The position numbers and the translations under genes are program-made. A stretch of DNA of 64,000 bases from Balneatrix alpica DSM 16621 (GTDB taxonomy: Bacteria > Pseudomonadota > Gammaproteobacteria > Pseudomonadales > Balneatricaceae), in contig NZ_JHUZ01000006.1 of assembly GCF_000619885.1 (NCBI RefSeq), positions 1 to 64,000 on the forward strand, written 5' to 3'. Positions within the stretch are counted from its first letter, which is position 1; the number at the start of each line of letters is the position of its first letter. Of the stretch, positions 46,962 to 54,661 are shown piece after piece. The notes below the pieces were generated by a model. That model did not search any database, had not been told where the DNA came from, and was given only the letters and a program-made list of their open reading frames with translations.

Positions 46962-47054
46962 AGCGCTGTTTTTAGCGACTAGTCTGTTCCCCGCCCTTTC
47001 CTGCCCTACAATAAGCCGCCGCACTCGCGCAGAACCGCATCAGGGAGGCCCGCC

Positions 47055-47735
47055 ATGACCATTCACGCAATTCTCTGTGACCTGACCGATACCCTTATTG
47101 CCAGTGACTACCCCCAACAACAACTGCTGCCCTATGCCAGACAGCACCTGGCCGAATTTATCCACCGCTATCAACATGATGCCGAGGTGCAGGTCTACCT
47201 CAATGATGTACGGGGTGCCATCGGCTGGGCCGAGGCCGATACCCAGACCCTGAGCGAAGTCTTAGTGCGCTGGCAGGAAGATGGACGGCCGGAGCCAGCA
47301 CTCCAGGCCTTGCAACAACTGCTGTGGCGGGCGGCCTATCACAATGGGGATCTGCATAGTCAGCTCTATGCCGATGCCCATCAGGCGCTGCAGCGTTGGC
47401 AACAGCAGGGACGGAAACTCTATCTCTTTAGTCCACTGCCGATGGCCGAGCAACAATTACTGCTGAGCCATAGCCAATATGGCAACCTGTTACCCTGGCT
47501 GGCGGGCCACTTTGACCAAACCAGCGGCCCACAGCAGGAGCCTCGCAGCTACAAAGGCATCGCCGCTACCCTGGAGCTGGCCCCCGCACAACTGCTGTTG
47601 ATCAGTGCCAATGTCACCGCCCTGGATGCCGCCGCCCAGGTTGGCCTGGCAACCTGGGAACTGCGCCGTGATCAACAGCCCGCCTGCGGGCGTCACCCCA
47701 GCAGCCCCGACTTTCACGCCATTCAACTGGACTGA
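47055..47735 (+). CDS. MtnC-like HAD protein lacking catalytic residues
   Basis: The 226-residue product aligns along its full length with enolase-phosphatase MtnC of methionine salvage. Shared segments include LLPYARQHLAEFI, ALQQLLWRAAYHNGDL and LYADAHQALQRWQQQGRKLYLFS. The HAD motifs are degraded. Motif I reads D9-L-T11-D where MtnC has D-x-E-G, and motif II SPLP where MtnC has SSGS. The motif III lysine is Q160, and motif IV SD is SAN (184-186). Phosphatase activity is therefore unlikely. It may be a binding or regulatory protein. A strong ribosome site (AGGGAGG) precedes the ATG, and the frame is intact. The comparison to MtnC is from memory. Confidence 0.78.
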   Translation: MTIHAILCDLTDTLIASDYPQQQLLPYARQHLAEFIHRYQHDAEVQVYLNDVRGAIGWAEADTQTLSEVLVRWQEDGRPEPALQALQQLLWRAAYHNGDLHSQLYADAHQALQRWQQQGRKLYLFSPLPMAEQQLLLSHSQYGNLLPWLAGHFDQTSGPQQEPRSYKGIAATLELAPAQLLLISANVTALDAAAQVGLATWELRRDQQPACGRHPSSPDFHAIQLD

Positions 47736-47744
47736 AAGCAGCAA

Positions 47745-47772
47745 CAAAAAAGGGGGGCACTAAGGCCCCCCA
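47745..47772 (-). terminator. terminator downstream of the BON lipoprotein gene
   Basis: GGGGGG and CCCCCC form a G/C stem around a short loop, followed on the minus strand by TTTTTT. It ends the minus-strand stress operon. Confidence 0.85.
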
Positions 47773-47784
47773 ACAAGCTGCGCA

Positions 47785-48099
47785 CTATGGCCGCAGTAGG
47801 ATATCGTTCTGCACGCCTTTGACCCCCGGCACGGCTTGGGCCAGTTGGCGAGCTCGCTGTCGCTCTGCCTCGGTTTTGGCAAAGCCGGAAAGCTGTACCA
47901 CCCCCTCCAGGGTTTCCACCTTGATTGCCAGGGCGCTAACCGTTTTATCTTCAGCAAAGCGCGCCTTCACCCGGGTGGTCAAGGTGGCATCATCAATATA
48001 GGAACCCACTGTTTGCTGTTCCCGTACTACCGAACAGCCGGTACTCACCAGGGCTCCCGCCGATAACAACGCAGTCAGTAATAACGCCGAGTATTTCAT
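47785..48099 (-). CDS. BON-domain lipoprotein (OsmY-like)
   Basis: A 104-residue envelope lipoprotein. A signal peptide ends in the lipobox VSTGC (Cys22) and a single BON domain follows (about 35-104; DDATLTTRVKARFAED, VKVETLEGVVQLSGFAK-type pattern, KGVQNDI). BON proteins bind membranes and are often induced by osmotic or envelope stress. It follows the ferritin-like gene by 17 bases in the same direction. Confidence 0.9.
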   Translation of the reverse strand: MKYSALLLTALLSAGALVSTGCSVVREQQTVGSYIDDATLTTRVKARFAEDKTVSALAIKVETLEGVVQLSGFAKTEAERQRARQLAQAVPGVKGVQNDILLRP

Positions 48100-48116
48100 T
48101 GCTTTCCCTCCTTGGC

Positions 48117-48665
48117 TCAGCGGTTCAACCAGTCGCTAAGCTCGTCTGCATGCTGTTCTTCTTCCGCCAGAATACTTTCCAGCAGGCGCCGGGTAGTGGG
48201 GTCTTTATCCGCCACCCGCTCAATCATTTGCCGATAGGCTTCCACTGCCACCCGCTCAGCAGCCAGGTTGGCCTCTATCATCGCGGTTAACTCCAGGCTG
48301 TCGTCATAATCCGCATGGGCCTGGGGGAGTAGCGCCGCCGGATTAAAGTCAGGCTCACCACCCAGTTGGACAATCCGCTCGGCCAAGCGATCGGCGTGGG
48401 CCAGCTCCTGATTGGCATGGACGAGAAACTCGTCAGCAATACTGACTGCATCCATGCCCGCCGCGGTAAAGTGATGGCGACGGTAGCGCAGCACACAGAC
48501 CAGCTCGGTGGCCAACGCCTGATTCAACAGCTGTACCACGGCCTCACGCCAGGGCCCATAAGCGGGGGTGATGGCACCTTGCTCCATCCCCTCCCGCGCG
48601 GCCTGCAAAGCCTGTTGGTCCAATGCCAATGCCTGTTTGTGGGGGTTTTCCTTGATGCGATTCAT
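48117..48665 (-). CDS. ferritin-like/bacterioferritin-domain protein
   Basis: A 182-residue four-helix-bundle protein of the ferritin-like superfamily. Helix motifs with carboxylate-histidine ligands are visible: ELVCVLRYRRHHF, FLVHANQELAHADRLAERI, MIEANLAAERVAVEAYRQMIE and ILAEEEQHADELSDWL. These suit a di-iron site. It may store or detoxify iron, or act as a stress protein like Dps-like ferritins. It lies in a run of stress genes between two BON proteins. Confidence 0.87.
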   Translation of the reverse strand: MNRIKENPHKQALALDQQALQAAREGMEQGAITPAYGPWREAVVQLLNQALATELVCVLRYRRHHFTAAGMDAVSIADEFLVHANQELAHADRLAERIVQLGGEPDFNPAALLPQAHADYDDSLELTAMIEANLAAERVAVEAYRQMIERVADKDPTTRRLLESILAEEEQHADELSDWLNR

Positions 48666-48689
48666 GGTGCCATCCTCCTGTTGCTCAGA

Positions 48690-49160
48690 TTAAGACTGTT
48701 CCAGGGTGAGACGGTTTTCGACCTTCATCACCCCCTCTACCTGGGCGGCAATACGGGTGGCACGCTCACGAGCCTGATCATTGGGTGCCTTACCACTGAG
48801 CACCACCTTGCCATCCTCGGTATCCACATCGATATTCCAGGCATTCAGCTCCGCATCCCGGGCCAGCTCGGCATTAATAGCGGCGGTGATGGCGGCATCT
48901 TCCACCTCGGCCTTAACCGCAGCAGCGGCATCCGTCACGTCCTGTTTCAACTCGCTCGCACCCTGCTCAAGTTTGTTACTGGCTTGAGCCGTGCTCTGTT
49001 CAACCTGATTAATCGCCGCATCTACTTTTTGCCCAGCGGTTTGCTCCTGCGCCGTGCTTTCACTACAGGCGGTCAGCAACACAGCTGAACTGAGCAGGCC
49101 CAGAGTCAGCAGTTTTTGAGTACGCTTAGCCAGGTTGTGAGTAGTGATGTGCTTAATCAT
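48690..49160 (-). CDS. BON-domain lipoprotein
   Basis: A 156-residue lipoprotein. The signal peptide ends in the lipobox LLTAC (about Cys32). A low-complexity Ala/Gln/Glu helix follows (about 36-85), then a BON domain (about 86-156; AAITAAINAELARDAELNAWNIDVDTEDGKVVLSG is its extent). A GAACTT-like sequence about 115 bases upstream may be a sigma-E-type -35. It heads the operon with the ferritin-like gene and the second BON protein. Confidence 0.88.
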   Translation of the reverse strand: MIKHITTHNLAKRTQKLLTLGLLSSAVLLTACSESTAQEQTAGQKVDAAINQVEQSTAQASNKLEQGASELKQDVTDAAAAVKAEVEDAAITAAINAELARDAELNAWNIDVDTEDGKVVLSGKAPNDQARERATRIAAQVEGVMKVENRLTLEQS

Positions 49161-49286
49161 GTTATTTCTCCTCAGTTGTCTTCATCCTTAACCGGGCCTT
49201 GGTTGGCCGGGTGAACTGATGTGTTATCAGTGTGCTCAGCTTATCCCGCTGTCTTAGGGCTGTCGGTCGGCCAAGTTCCCCTTCGC

Positions 49287-49305
49287 GTGTCAGACAAAAC
49301 TGACA
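49287..49305 (-). promoter_or_regulatory. putative shared stress-gene motif, copy 1
   Basis: GTGTCAGACAAAACTGACA, about 127 bases before the BON gene, matches 16 of 19 bases with the copy at 53244-53262 before the DUF1328 gene at a similar distance. It is also an imperfect inverted repeat (TGTCAG/CTGACA). Function is inferred. Confidence 0.4.
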
Positions 49306-49333
49306 GAACCCGGCCTGACTGAATGCCAGCAAC

Positions 49334-49358
49334 AAAAACGCCACCCGCAGGTGGCGTT
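49334..49358 (-). terminator. csbD terminator
   Basis: The 9-bp stem AACGCCACC/GGTGGCGTT with a 4-base loop is followed on the minus strand by TTT, about 20 bases after the CsbD gene. Confidence 0.85.
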
Positions 49359-49377
49359 GATCACAAGGGGCATGCCT

Positions 49378-49605
49378 CTAGCGGGCATGGCGCTGTTGCT
49401 CCAGGGCAATCACTTGACGCTCCCATTGGCTCAGCTGGATTTCCGCTTCCTCCTTGGCCAGGCCATAGCGCTCCTGAATCTTGCCAAGCAACTGCTGACG
49501 ACGGCCACGGATACGATCCAAGTCATCATCAGTCAACTTGCCCCAGTTTTCCTGCACTTTGCCAGCAAATTGCTTCCAGTTACCTTCAATACGATCCCAG
49601 TTCAT
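49378..49605 (-). CDS. CsbD-family stress protein
   Basis: A 75-residue protein of the CsbD family, hydrophilic and helical. It opens MNWDRIEGNWKQFAGKVQENWGKLTDDDLDRIRG, the standard family pattern WxxIxGxWKQxxGxxxxxWGKLTxDDxxxI. These proteins accumulate in general stress and stationary phase, with no known biochemical role. It is monocistronic, with a terminator after it. Confidence 0.93.
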   Translation of the reverse strand: MNWDRIEGNWKQFAGKVQENWGKLTDDDLDRIRGRRQQLLGKIQERYGLAKEEAEIQLSQWERQVIALEQQRHAR

Positions 49606-49712
49606 GGCTTTCTCCTTTCACTATTAAGAATAGGAGTCAACGTTATGGATGACTCACTAAGCAGCTTAATGCCCACATCCAGGTCAGGCTGTCAGCCTGC
49701 GGAACCTGCTTT

Positions 49713-49726
49713 TGTAGGACTAGGCC
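49713..49726 (+). promoter_or_regulatory. 14-bp element repeated before the lone receiver gene
   Basis: TGTAGGACTAGGCC occurs here, about 110 bases upstream of the CsbD gene, and again at 55730-55743 upstream of the lone receiver gene. A 14-base match is expected a few times by chance in 64 kb. Only its position in two regulatory gaps makes it worth listing. Confidence 0.25.
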
Positions 49727-51342
49727 GCAGGGGGTGGTACGAGAACCTGCAACGAGGCAGGCTGGACGCGAATATACAGACTGTCATCCTGGTAGGGCTC
49801 ACCATCAATGACATAGTCGATGGGATGATCCGCCTTGATCCACACTTCCCTGGCTTGGCAGTGTTCCACTCCCTTAACCTGGGCCGGCTGATCCGCCAGT
49901 CCAGCACGCATCAAATCCGCTAGAGTGAGTAGTTGCTGACCAGGATGAGTACTAGGACTCAGCCAGGTAAGATCGAGCTTGCCGTCGGCTAAATCCGGTC
50001 TGCCGTGCCCCTGGGCCAACACCGTTGTGGCCGGAGCTGCATTGGCAATCACCAGACTGGAAGTGTGTAACAGGCATTGCTGATGGTTATCCATGCATAG
50101 CTGCAAACTTAAGCTTTGCTGTTGCAGCAGGGCCTGCCATAGCCCCTGCACATAGGCCAACTGTCCCTTGGCATCCTTACTACTGCGGTCAGCGGCGGCA
50201 ATCATGCCCTGCTCCAACCCAATCCCCACTAGCAACAACACCAACCGGCCATTACAGCGGGCCGTATCAATCCGCGCCACCTGTCCGCTTAACAGACTGG
50301 CACAAGCCTGCTGCAGTGGATCAAGCTTGCTCTGCCAACCCCAGAGCTGATGACACAGCGCATTAGCGGTACCCAGGGGCACAATCCCTAAACGCACCTC
50401 CGAATCAGTCAAGGCTGATGCCACCTCATTGAGGGTGCCATCGCCACCGGCAGCAATCACCAACGGAAAGCCTTCCTGCCGTGCCTGTTTCGCCAACTCG
50501 AAAGCACTCTGTTCCGGACTGGTCAAACGCACATCAAGCTGCAAATAGGGTTGGATTTGCGCGATTAACGCCGGCCCTATGTGTTGCCATTTACCACCCC
50601 CCGCTACCGGATTGGCGATCAGACAGGCACGGTGGCGCAGGCGTAATAAGCCACGTCGTTTCAGCAACCTTAAGCAACGCCACTGACGACCATTGAGACG
50701 CACGCTGGTGCGGGTTTGCTGCAAGCGGGCCAATACTTGCTGCTCGTCTTCTTGCCCACTCTTGGCGAGCAGATAGGCCGCCAGTATCAACGCCGAGCGC
50801 CCACGGCCCAACGCACAGTGCACTAGTACCCGCTTGCCCTGCTGATGTTGGCGGTGGAGCCAGTTAAGCGCTTGCGTACACTGACTGGGGGTAGGCACGC
50901 TATGGTCGAGAATAGGAATATTGAGATAGTCGATTTGCAGACCGCTGCTGGACCAGTCCAGGGCATCGAACTCAGCGGTCACATCAAGGATGGCCTCAAT
51001 CTGGGCTTGTTCGAGCCATTGCCGATCTCCCTGACCAAGACGGCTGCCTAGCCAAAGGCCGGGCTCAATTTGCTGTAGCGGCGGTAACGGATCCCGCCGC
51101 CGTGCCCAGCGATTATAGAGAGCAGCCATCACTAGCACCGGCATAAACAGCCAACGAATAGAGCGGGGAATACGGCCCTGACGTTTACGGAAAATCTGTG
51201 GCCGGTTCAACGCATAGGCGAGGCTGACCGCCAGACAGGAAGCAGCACTCCACCAACCGATCCAGGCCAGCCAGATTGGCAGGCCACTGGCCAACAGCCC
51301 CAGCAACAGGGCAGCACTGAGATAATAGGCGGCGACCTTCAT
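49720..51342 (-). CDS. fusion of dual-specificity phosphatase and diacylglycerol kinase
   Basis: A 540-residue membrane protein with three to four N-terminal spans (about 1-75). A dual-specificity phosphatase domain follows (about 90-225) with the active-site loop VHCALGRGRSALI. A C-terminal DAGK catalytic domain (about 240-540) has LVIAAGGDGTLNEVASAL. It could dephosphorylate an inositol- or glycerol-type lipid or protein and phosphorylate a lipid. The substrate is unknown. It overlaps the next upstream gene by 4 bases and belongs to the YqjK/YqjE group. Confidence 0.88.
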   Translation of the reverse strand: MKVAAYYLSAALLLGLLASGLPIWLAWIGWWSAASCLAVSLAYALNRPQIFRKRQGRIPRSIRWLFMPVLVMAALYNRWARRRDPLPPLQQIEPGLWLGSRLGQGDRQWLEQAQIEAILDVTAEFDALDWSSSGLQIDYLNIPILDHSVPTPSQCTQALNWLHRQHQQGKRVLVHCALGRGRSALILAAYLLAKSGQEDEQQVLARLQQTRTSVRLNGRQWRCLRLLKRRGLLRLRHRACLIANPVAGGGKWQHIGPALIAQIQPYLQLDVRLTSPEQSAFELAKQARQEGFPLVIAAGGDGTLNEVASALTDSEVRLGIVPLGTANALCHQLWGWQSKLDPLQQACASLLSGQVARIDTARCNGRLVLLLVGIGLEQGMIAAADRSSKDAKGQLAYVQGLWQALLQQQSLSLQLCMDNHQQCLLHTSSLVIANAAPATTVLAQGHGRPDLADGKLDLTWLSPSTHPGQQLLTLADLMRAGLADQPAQVKGVEHCQAREVWIKADHPIDYVIDGEPYQDDSLYIRVQPASLQVLVPPPAA

Positions 51343-51635
51343 GGTTCCTCCTCCTCAAGCCAGCTCAACAACCATTCCGACTGCTGTATCCAGACTGGTA
51401 AGGCTTGCGGCCGTTGCACACAATAGGCCGCTAACCCAGCGGCTGCACATACCAGCAACCAGGGATGACGCTTGGCAAAGCGCTCCAGCTGTGGCTGCCA
51501 ATGCGCGAATTGATGCAGGGTTGACACCCATCCGGGAGATGACGGTGGGCAAGCGGCCTGTCGCCTGGCTTGTCGGCTTAACTCCAATGCCTGCGCCTGC
51601 AGATGTACCTGCAAGGCTGGATGTTCAGCGTTCAT
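51339..51635 (-). CDS. small membrane protein, YqjK-like position
   Basis: A 98-residue protein with one hydrophobic segment near residues 60-75 and a highly acidic end (EEEEP). It has the size and place of YqjK in the yqjCDEK order of enterics, but sequence similarity is weak. The ATG at 51635 has GGAGG upstream and overlaps the YqjE-like gene by 11 bases. The stop overlaps the phosphatase-kinase start. It is probably inner-membrane with the polar tail exposed. Confidence 0.65.
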   Translation of the reverse strand: MNAEHPALQVHLQAQALELSRQARRQAACPPSSPGWVSTLHQFAHWQPQLERFAKRHPWLLVCAAAGLAAYCVQRPQALPVWIQQSEWLLSWLEEEEP

Positions 51636-52005
51636 GATCCACCTCCTGCACTCTTTCCTGCCAGTCACGCCAATCCTGGCCAAGCTGCTGTTGCAGGGTG
51701 GCAAAGGGCTGCAAGCTGGCAGGGCGCAGTAACAGGTAGCCACTGACAGCAAACAACAACCAAGGTAACAGCGGAATCAACCACAGCAGCCAACCAGGCT
51801 CACCATAGAGTGGCGCCAACAGTAAAGCGATACCGGACAACGTCAGGGCTGAACTGAGGCTCACCAGCGTTAACAACAACGCCAGTGTGCGCTGCCTGAG
51901 TAACCAACGGGCATAAGCCAGCTCCGCCTGCAAAAGTTGCCAGTATTGGGGCGCACTGGTGCGCCAGGGCAAGCCTGCCAGCCAATCAAGGGATAGATTT
52001 TTCAT
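51625..52005 (-). CDS. YqjE-like phage-holin-superfamily protein
   Basis: A 126-residue protein with two hydrophobic spans (about 40-62 and 72-93) separated by a short loop. Polar, helical termini are on either side. This matches the YqjE/holin superfamily III pattern. It precedes the YqjK-like gene with overlap, and the YqjD-like gene lies about 0.7 kb upstream. The role of YqjE is unknown. Confidence 0.75.
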   Translation of the reverse strand: MKNLSLDWLAGLPWRTSAPQYWQLLQAELAYARWLLRQRTLALLLTLVSLSSALTLSGIALLLAPLYGEPGWLLWLIPLLPWLLFAVSGYLLLRPASLQPFATLQQQLGQDWRDWQERVQEVDHER

Positions 52006-52042
52006 GGTTCTACTCCAAGCTCAGGGTGCACCAACCCCACTG

Positions 52043-52067
52043 AAAAAAAGACCCGCCAGGGCGGGTC
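52043..52067 (-). terminator. terminator after the Cys-rich periplasmic gene
   Basis: GACCCGC/GCGGGTC with a 4-base loop is followed on the minus strand by TTTTTTT. It separates this gene's transcript from the YqjE-like gene downstream. Confidence 0.85.
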
Positions 52068-52103
52068 AAGGGTGTCGCAGCACCAGGGGTCTCACTCGTG
52101 AAA

Positions 52104-52652
52104 TCAAGAATCAAAGCGCAGGCGAATTTCCGCCATGCACAGCTCCTGCTCAGCAACCGGTAGCGCCTCACAACGCTCGGCGGCCTTGGCCTGTTGCTCC
52201 AGCAGTGGTGTCTGCTGGGTGGGTTCGGTGTTGCTAGGAGCCGGGGTTAAATTCGCCTGGGCTCTGGCGTAGTCGGCTTCTGCCTCGGCCTGGCAATCCG
52301 CTTGCTGCTGGCCGGAATAGTCATCGCACTGCTCCAGGGCCAGGGCATATTCCGCCGCGGCCTTGGCCTCCCCCACCTTGCGTTCCGTCGCAGTACTGGG
52401 GGTAAAGGCGGCATCCAACTGCGCCATCGCGATTGCGGCACGGCCATCGGCTTCTTTGACGCAGATATCCTTGGTATTACCGCTCAACTCGTCACAACGA
52501 CGCTTGTTTTCCTGATAGGCCTGGGCGATTTCTGCCTTGCCATTGAGATAGTCCTGCTCGCTGATTCCAGGGAGCGGGGTCTCGGCCATGGCGACCGATG
52601 CGGCGCCAAGGGTAACGGCAAATAACAAAGCAAAGTGGGTGTGCTGGTTCAT
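52104..52652 (-). CDS. exported protein with Cys-containing helical repeats
   Basis: A 182-residue precursor with a signal peptide (cleavage near SVAMA-ETP). It is mostly helical, Ala/Gln/Glu-rich. Two or three related segments read CDELSGNTKDICVKEADG, CDDYSGQQQADCQAEAEA and CEALPVAEQELCMAEI. Each holds a pair of cysteines 11 apart, suggesting disulfide-linked helical hairpins. Similar periplasmic proteins are common in betaproteobacteria. The role is unknown. It is in the place of YqjC but does not clearly match it. Confidence 0.8.
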   Translation of the reverse strand: MNQHTHFALLFAVTLGAASVAMAETPLPGISEQDYLNGKAEIAQAYQENKRRCDELSGNTKDICVKEADGRAAIAMAQLDAAFTPSTATERKVGEAKAAAEYALALEQCDDYSGQQQADCQAEAEADYARAQANLTPAPSNTEPTQQTPLLEQQAKAAERCEALPVAEQELCMAEIRLRFDS

Positions 52653-52715
52653 CTCAATCACTCCTGTAAAGTGGCGGTGTCATCCACCGCCAGATCGCAT
52701 CACGGCGCCCATCCC

Positions 52716-52937
52716 TTAGTGGCGGCGACTCTTGCGCCCCGCCAATGCGCCAATCAGAGCACCGGCTGCCGTAGCAATCAGAACGGATTTGACCGGTTCT
52801 GCAGCAATGTATTCGCGGGTTTGCTCACCCTTGGCACGCAGTTGCTTACGCATCTGACGCCACTGGCGCACGCCTCGCTGTTTCAGTTGGCTCAGTGCTT
52901 CCTGTTCCGCAATTTGATTGGTTGAGGTTTTACTCAT
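52716..52937 (-). CDS. YqjD/ElaB-like DUF883 protein
   Basis: A 73-residue protein with a polar helical front and a C-terminal glycine-rich span (VLIATAAGALIGALAGRKSRRH), as in the ribosome- and membrane-associated proteins YqjD and ElaB. These are stationary-phase proteins that inactivate or tether ribosomes in E. coli. It is shorter than the typical 100 residues. It sits 63 bases before the Cys-rich exported gene, within the stress group. Confidence 0.85.
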   Translation of the reverse strand: MSKTSTNQIAEQEALSQLKQRGVRQWRQMRKQLRAKGEQTREYIAAEPVKSVLIATAAGALIGALAGRKSRRH

Positions 52938-52975
52938 CCTTTCATCCTCCTTTTTTGGGGTAATGCCATCACCGT

Positions 52976-53137
52976 TTAGCGTTTGACTAAACCGGCGATA
53001 AAGCTGATCACTGCCATCAGTAAGAAAATAAAAAACAGTACCTTCGCAATGCTGACCGCCCCGGCAGCAATACCGCCAAAACCAAATAAGGCGGCTACCA
53101 GTGCAATCAGGAAAAACACAAGGGCGTAATACAGCAT
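52976..53137 (-). CDS. DUF1328 (YtjA-like) small membrane protein
   Basis: A 53-residue protein with two hydrophobic segments. The start is [20 protein letters not shown], followed by [18 protein letters not shown] and a short tail ending VKR. This is the DUF1328 pattern of small membrane proteins induced by stress. It is short and easily missed. The ATG at 53137 has a GGAGAG ribosome site 5 bases upstream. The next gene downstream (YqjD-like) begins 38 bases later. Confidence 0.9.
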   Translation of the reverse strand: MLYYALVFFLIALVAALFGFGGIAAGAVSIAKVLFFIFLLMAVISFIAGLVKR

Positions 53138-53243
53138 GGGGTCTCTCCTGTGGTGTGTTTCGATGGAGATAAGACTACCGAGCCGCGCTCACCCCGGCAG
53201 TGGGTGGGCGCCGCGTCGGCTTGTCAGAGTCAGGAGAGGGAGG

Positions 53244-53262
53244 GTGTAGGAGAAAACTGACA
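53244..53262 (-). promoter_or_regulatory. putative shared stress-gene motif, copy 2
   Basis: GTGTAGGAGAAAACTGACA, about 107 bases before the DUF1328 start, resembles the motif at 49287-49305 (16 of 19 bases). The NarL-type regulator encoded nearby is one candidate for its binder. This is inference. Confidence 0.4.
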
Positions 53263-53266
53263 CGCC

Positions 53267-54619
53267 TTATTGGCGTGGTAGCAAGGCTTCGATGGTGGTG
53301 CCCTCACCGGGGCGGCTATAGAGACGGAACTGGCCAGCACAGGAACGCACCCGAAAACGCATTCCCTGTAAGCCATGGGTCCCAGGACGCAGCTGAGTAG
53401 GGTCAAATCCCTGGCCATCATCGCGCACCCTTACCCGCACCCAGGCTTCCTCTTGATGCAAGCTGACGTGCACCTGTCTAGCCTGGGCGTATTTGGCAAT
53501 GTTGGTCAGTGCTTCCTGCACCAGGCGATAGAGACTGAGGGCAGCCTCTGCCTCCATCTGCACCTCTTCAATATCCAATTGCAGCTGCAACTCTGAGCGC
53601 TGAGCAAACTCCTGACAGAGAATTTCCAGCGCACGGGATAATCCCAGGGTGCTTAATGAGGAAGGCCGCAGGTCTTCAATGATGCGCCGCTTGAGTGCAA
53701 TACCCTGATCAAGCAACGAGCTTAAGTGGCTCAGGCGCTCCACTAAGTCTGGCAACGTGCTCTGTAACGGTTTTTTTAGCCGCGCCACATCCAGTTTGGC
53801 GGCGGTTAGCAAGCCCCCCAGCTCATCATGCAGCTCACGGGCCAGGTGGCTACGCTCATGCTCACGCACCCGTTGCAGGTGCCGCGCCAGGTCGGTGAGC
53901 TCCGCCATACGCTTTTCTACCTCGGACTCAAGCTTATCCCGTTCCGCCTGTAGATCACGCAGGTATTGCTGACGCTCCCGTTCCCGTTCACGCCCGACTT
54001 TGAGCATGGCAAAAATCGCCCATAACCACAGGATGACCAAAGTAACCACGCCGATTCTGGTCCAGCGCATCACCCGCACCCGTTCCACTCCCGCCGCCCG
54101 AAACAGCAGATGCTCACGCTCATTGATGCTGTCTGCCAGCTCATAGAATCGTTTCAGATAGGCCTGATCCATGTCGTTCAGCAGCAGGTTAATCGCCGCA
54201 GGCTGTTTGCTGGCATCCACCAAGCGGATCACTTCCTGCATTTCCCGCGCACGGATATTGGCCAGCTCCAACAACTCCTCCAGGGTGGGATGTTGCTCCC
54301 GCTGCTGCTCCATAAGCTGGCGCAGACTGGCTAAGGAGGCGCTAACCCGCTCCATGTTGTCCTCGTAGCGATCACGCAACAGAAAACTGGGGGTCAGTAG
54401 ATAGCGCAGTAATGATGACTCCACCAACAACAGATGACGGCGCAGACTAACCAGCTCTAACCTTAACCCCAACGCCGCCTCCCGGTTTTGCTCCAGTTGG
54501 GTGGCGTTACGAATACCCATCTCGGTAATCACCAGCACCATGATCGCCAATGCCACCGCCAGCGGTCCTACCAGGCGGTTAATGGGCAAAGATTGCAGAT
54601 GGCGCAACAGCCGGTACAT
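53267..54619 (-). CDS. NarX-like sensor histidine kinase (HisKA_3)
   Basis: A 450-residue sensor. One span lies near residues 15-35 and another near 195-215, with a helical periplasmic domain of about 160 residues between. The kinase core has the HisKA_3 H-box HLARELHDELGGLLTAAKLD. A coiled-coil linker precedes it. The HATPase motif VRDDGQGFDP and ATP-lid GTHGLQGMRFRV follow. The start is at 54619, 42 bases from the divergent regulator gene. A partner of the NarL-type protein is likely. The ligand is unknown. Confidence 0.9.
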   Translation of the reverse strand: MYRLLRHLQSLPINRLVGPLAVALAIMVLVITEMGIRNATQLEQNREAALGLRLELVSLRRHLLLVESSLLRYLLTPSFLLRDRYEDNMERVSASLASLRQLMEQQREQHPTLEELLELANIRAREMQEVIRLVDASKQPAAINLLLNDMDQAYLKRFYELADSINEREHLLFRAAGVERVRVMRWTRIGVVTLVILWLWAIFAMLKVGRERERERQQYLRDLQAERDKLESEVEKRMAELTDLARHLQRVREHERSHLARELHDELGGLLTAAKLDVARLKKPLQSTLPDLVERLSHLSSLLDQGIALKRRIIEDLRPSSLSTLGLSRALEILCQEFAQRSELQLQLDIEEVQMEAEAALSLYRLVQEALTNIAKYAQARQVHVSLHQEEAWVRVRVRDDGQGFDPTQLRPGTHGLQGMRFRVRSCAGQFRLYSRPGEGTTIEALLPRQ

Positions 54620-54661
54620 TGTGTAAGCTCCTTCTTCGTTCGCTTGGATCAGGAGGATTCC

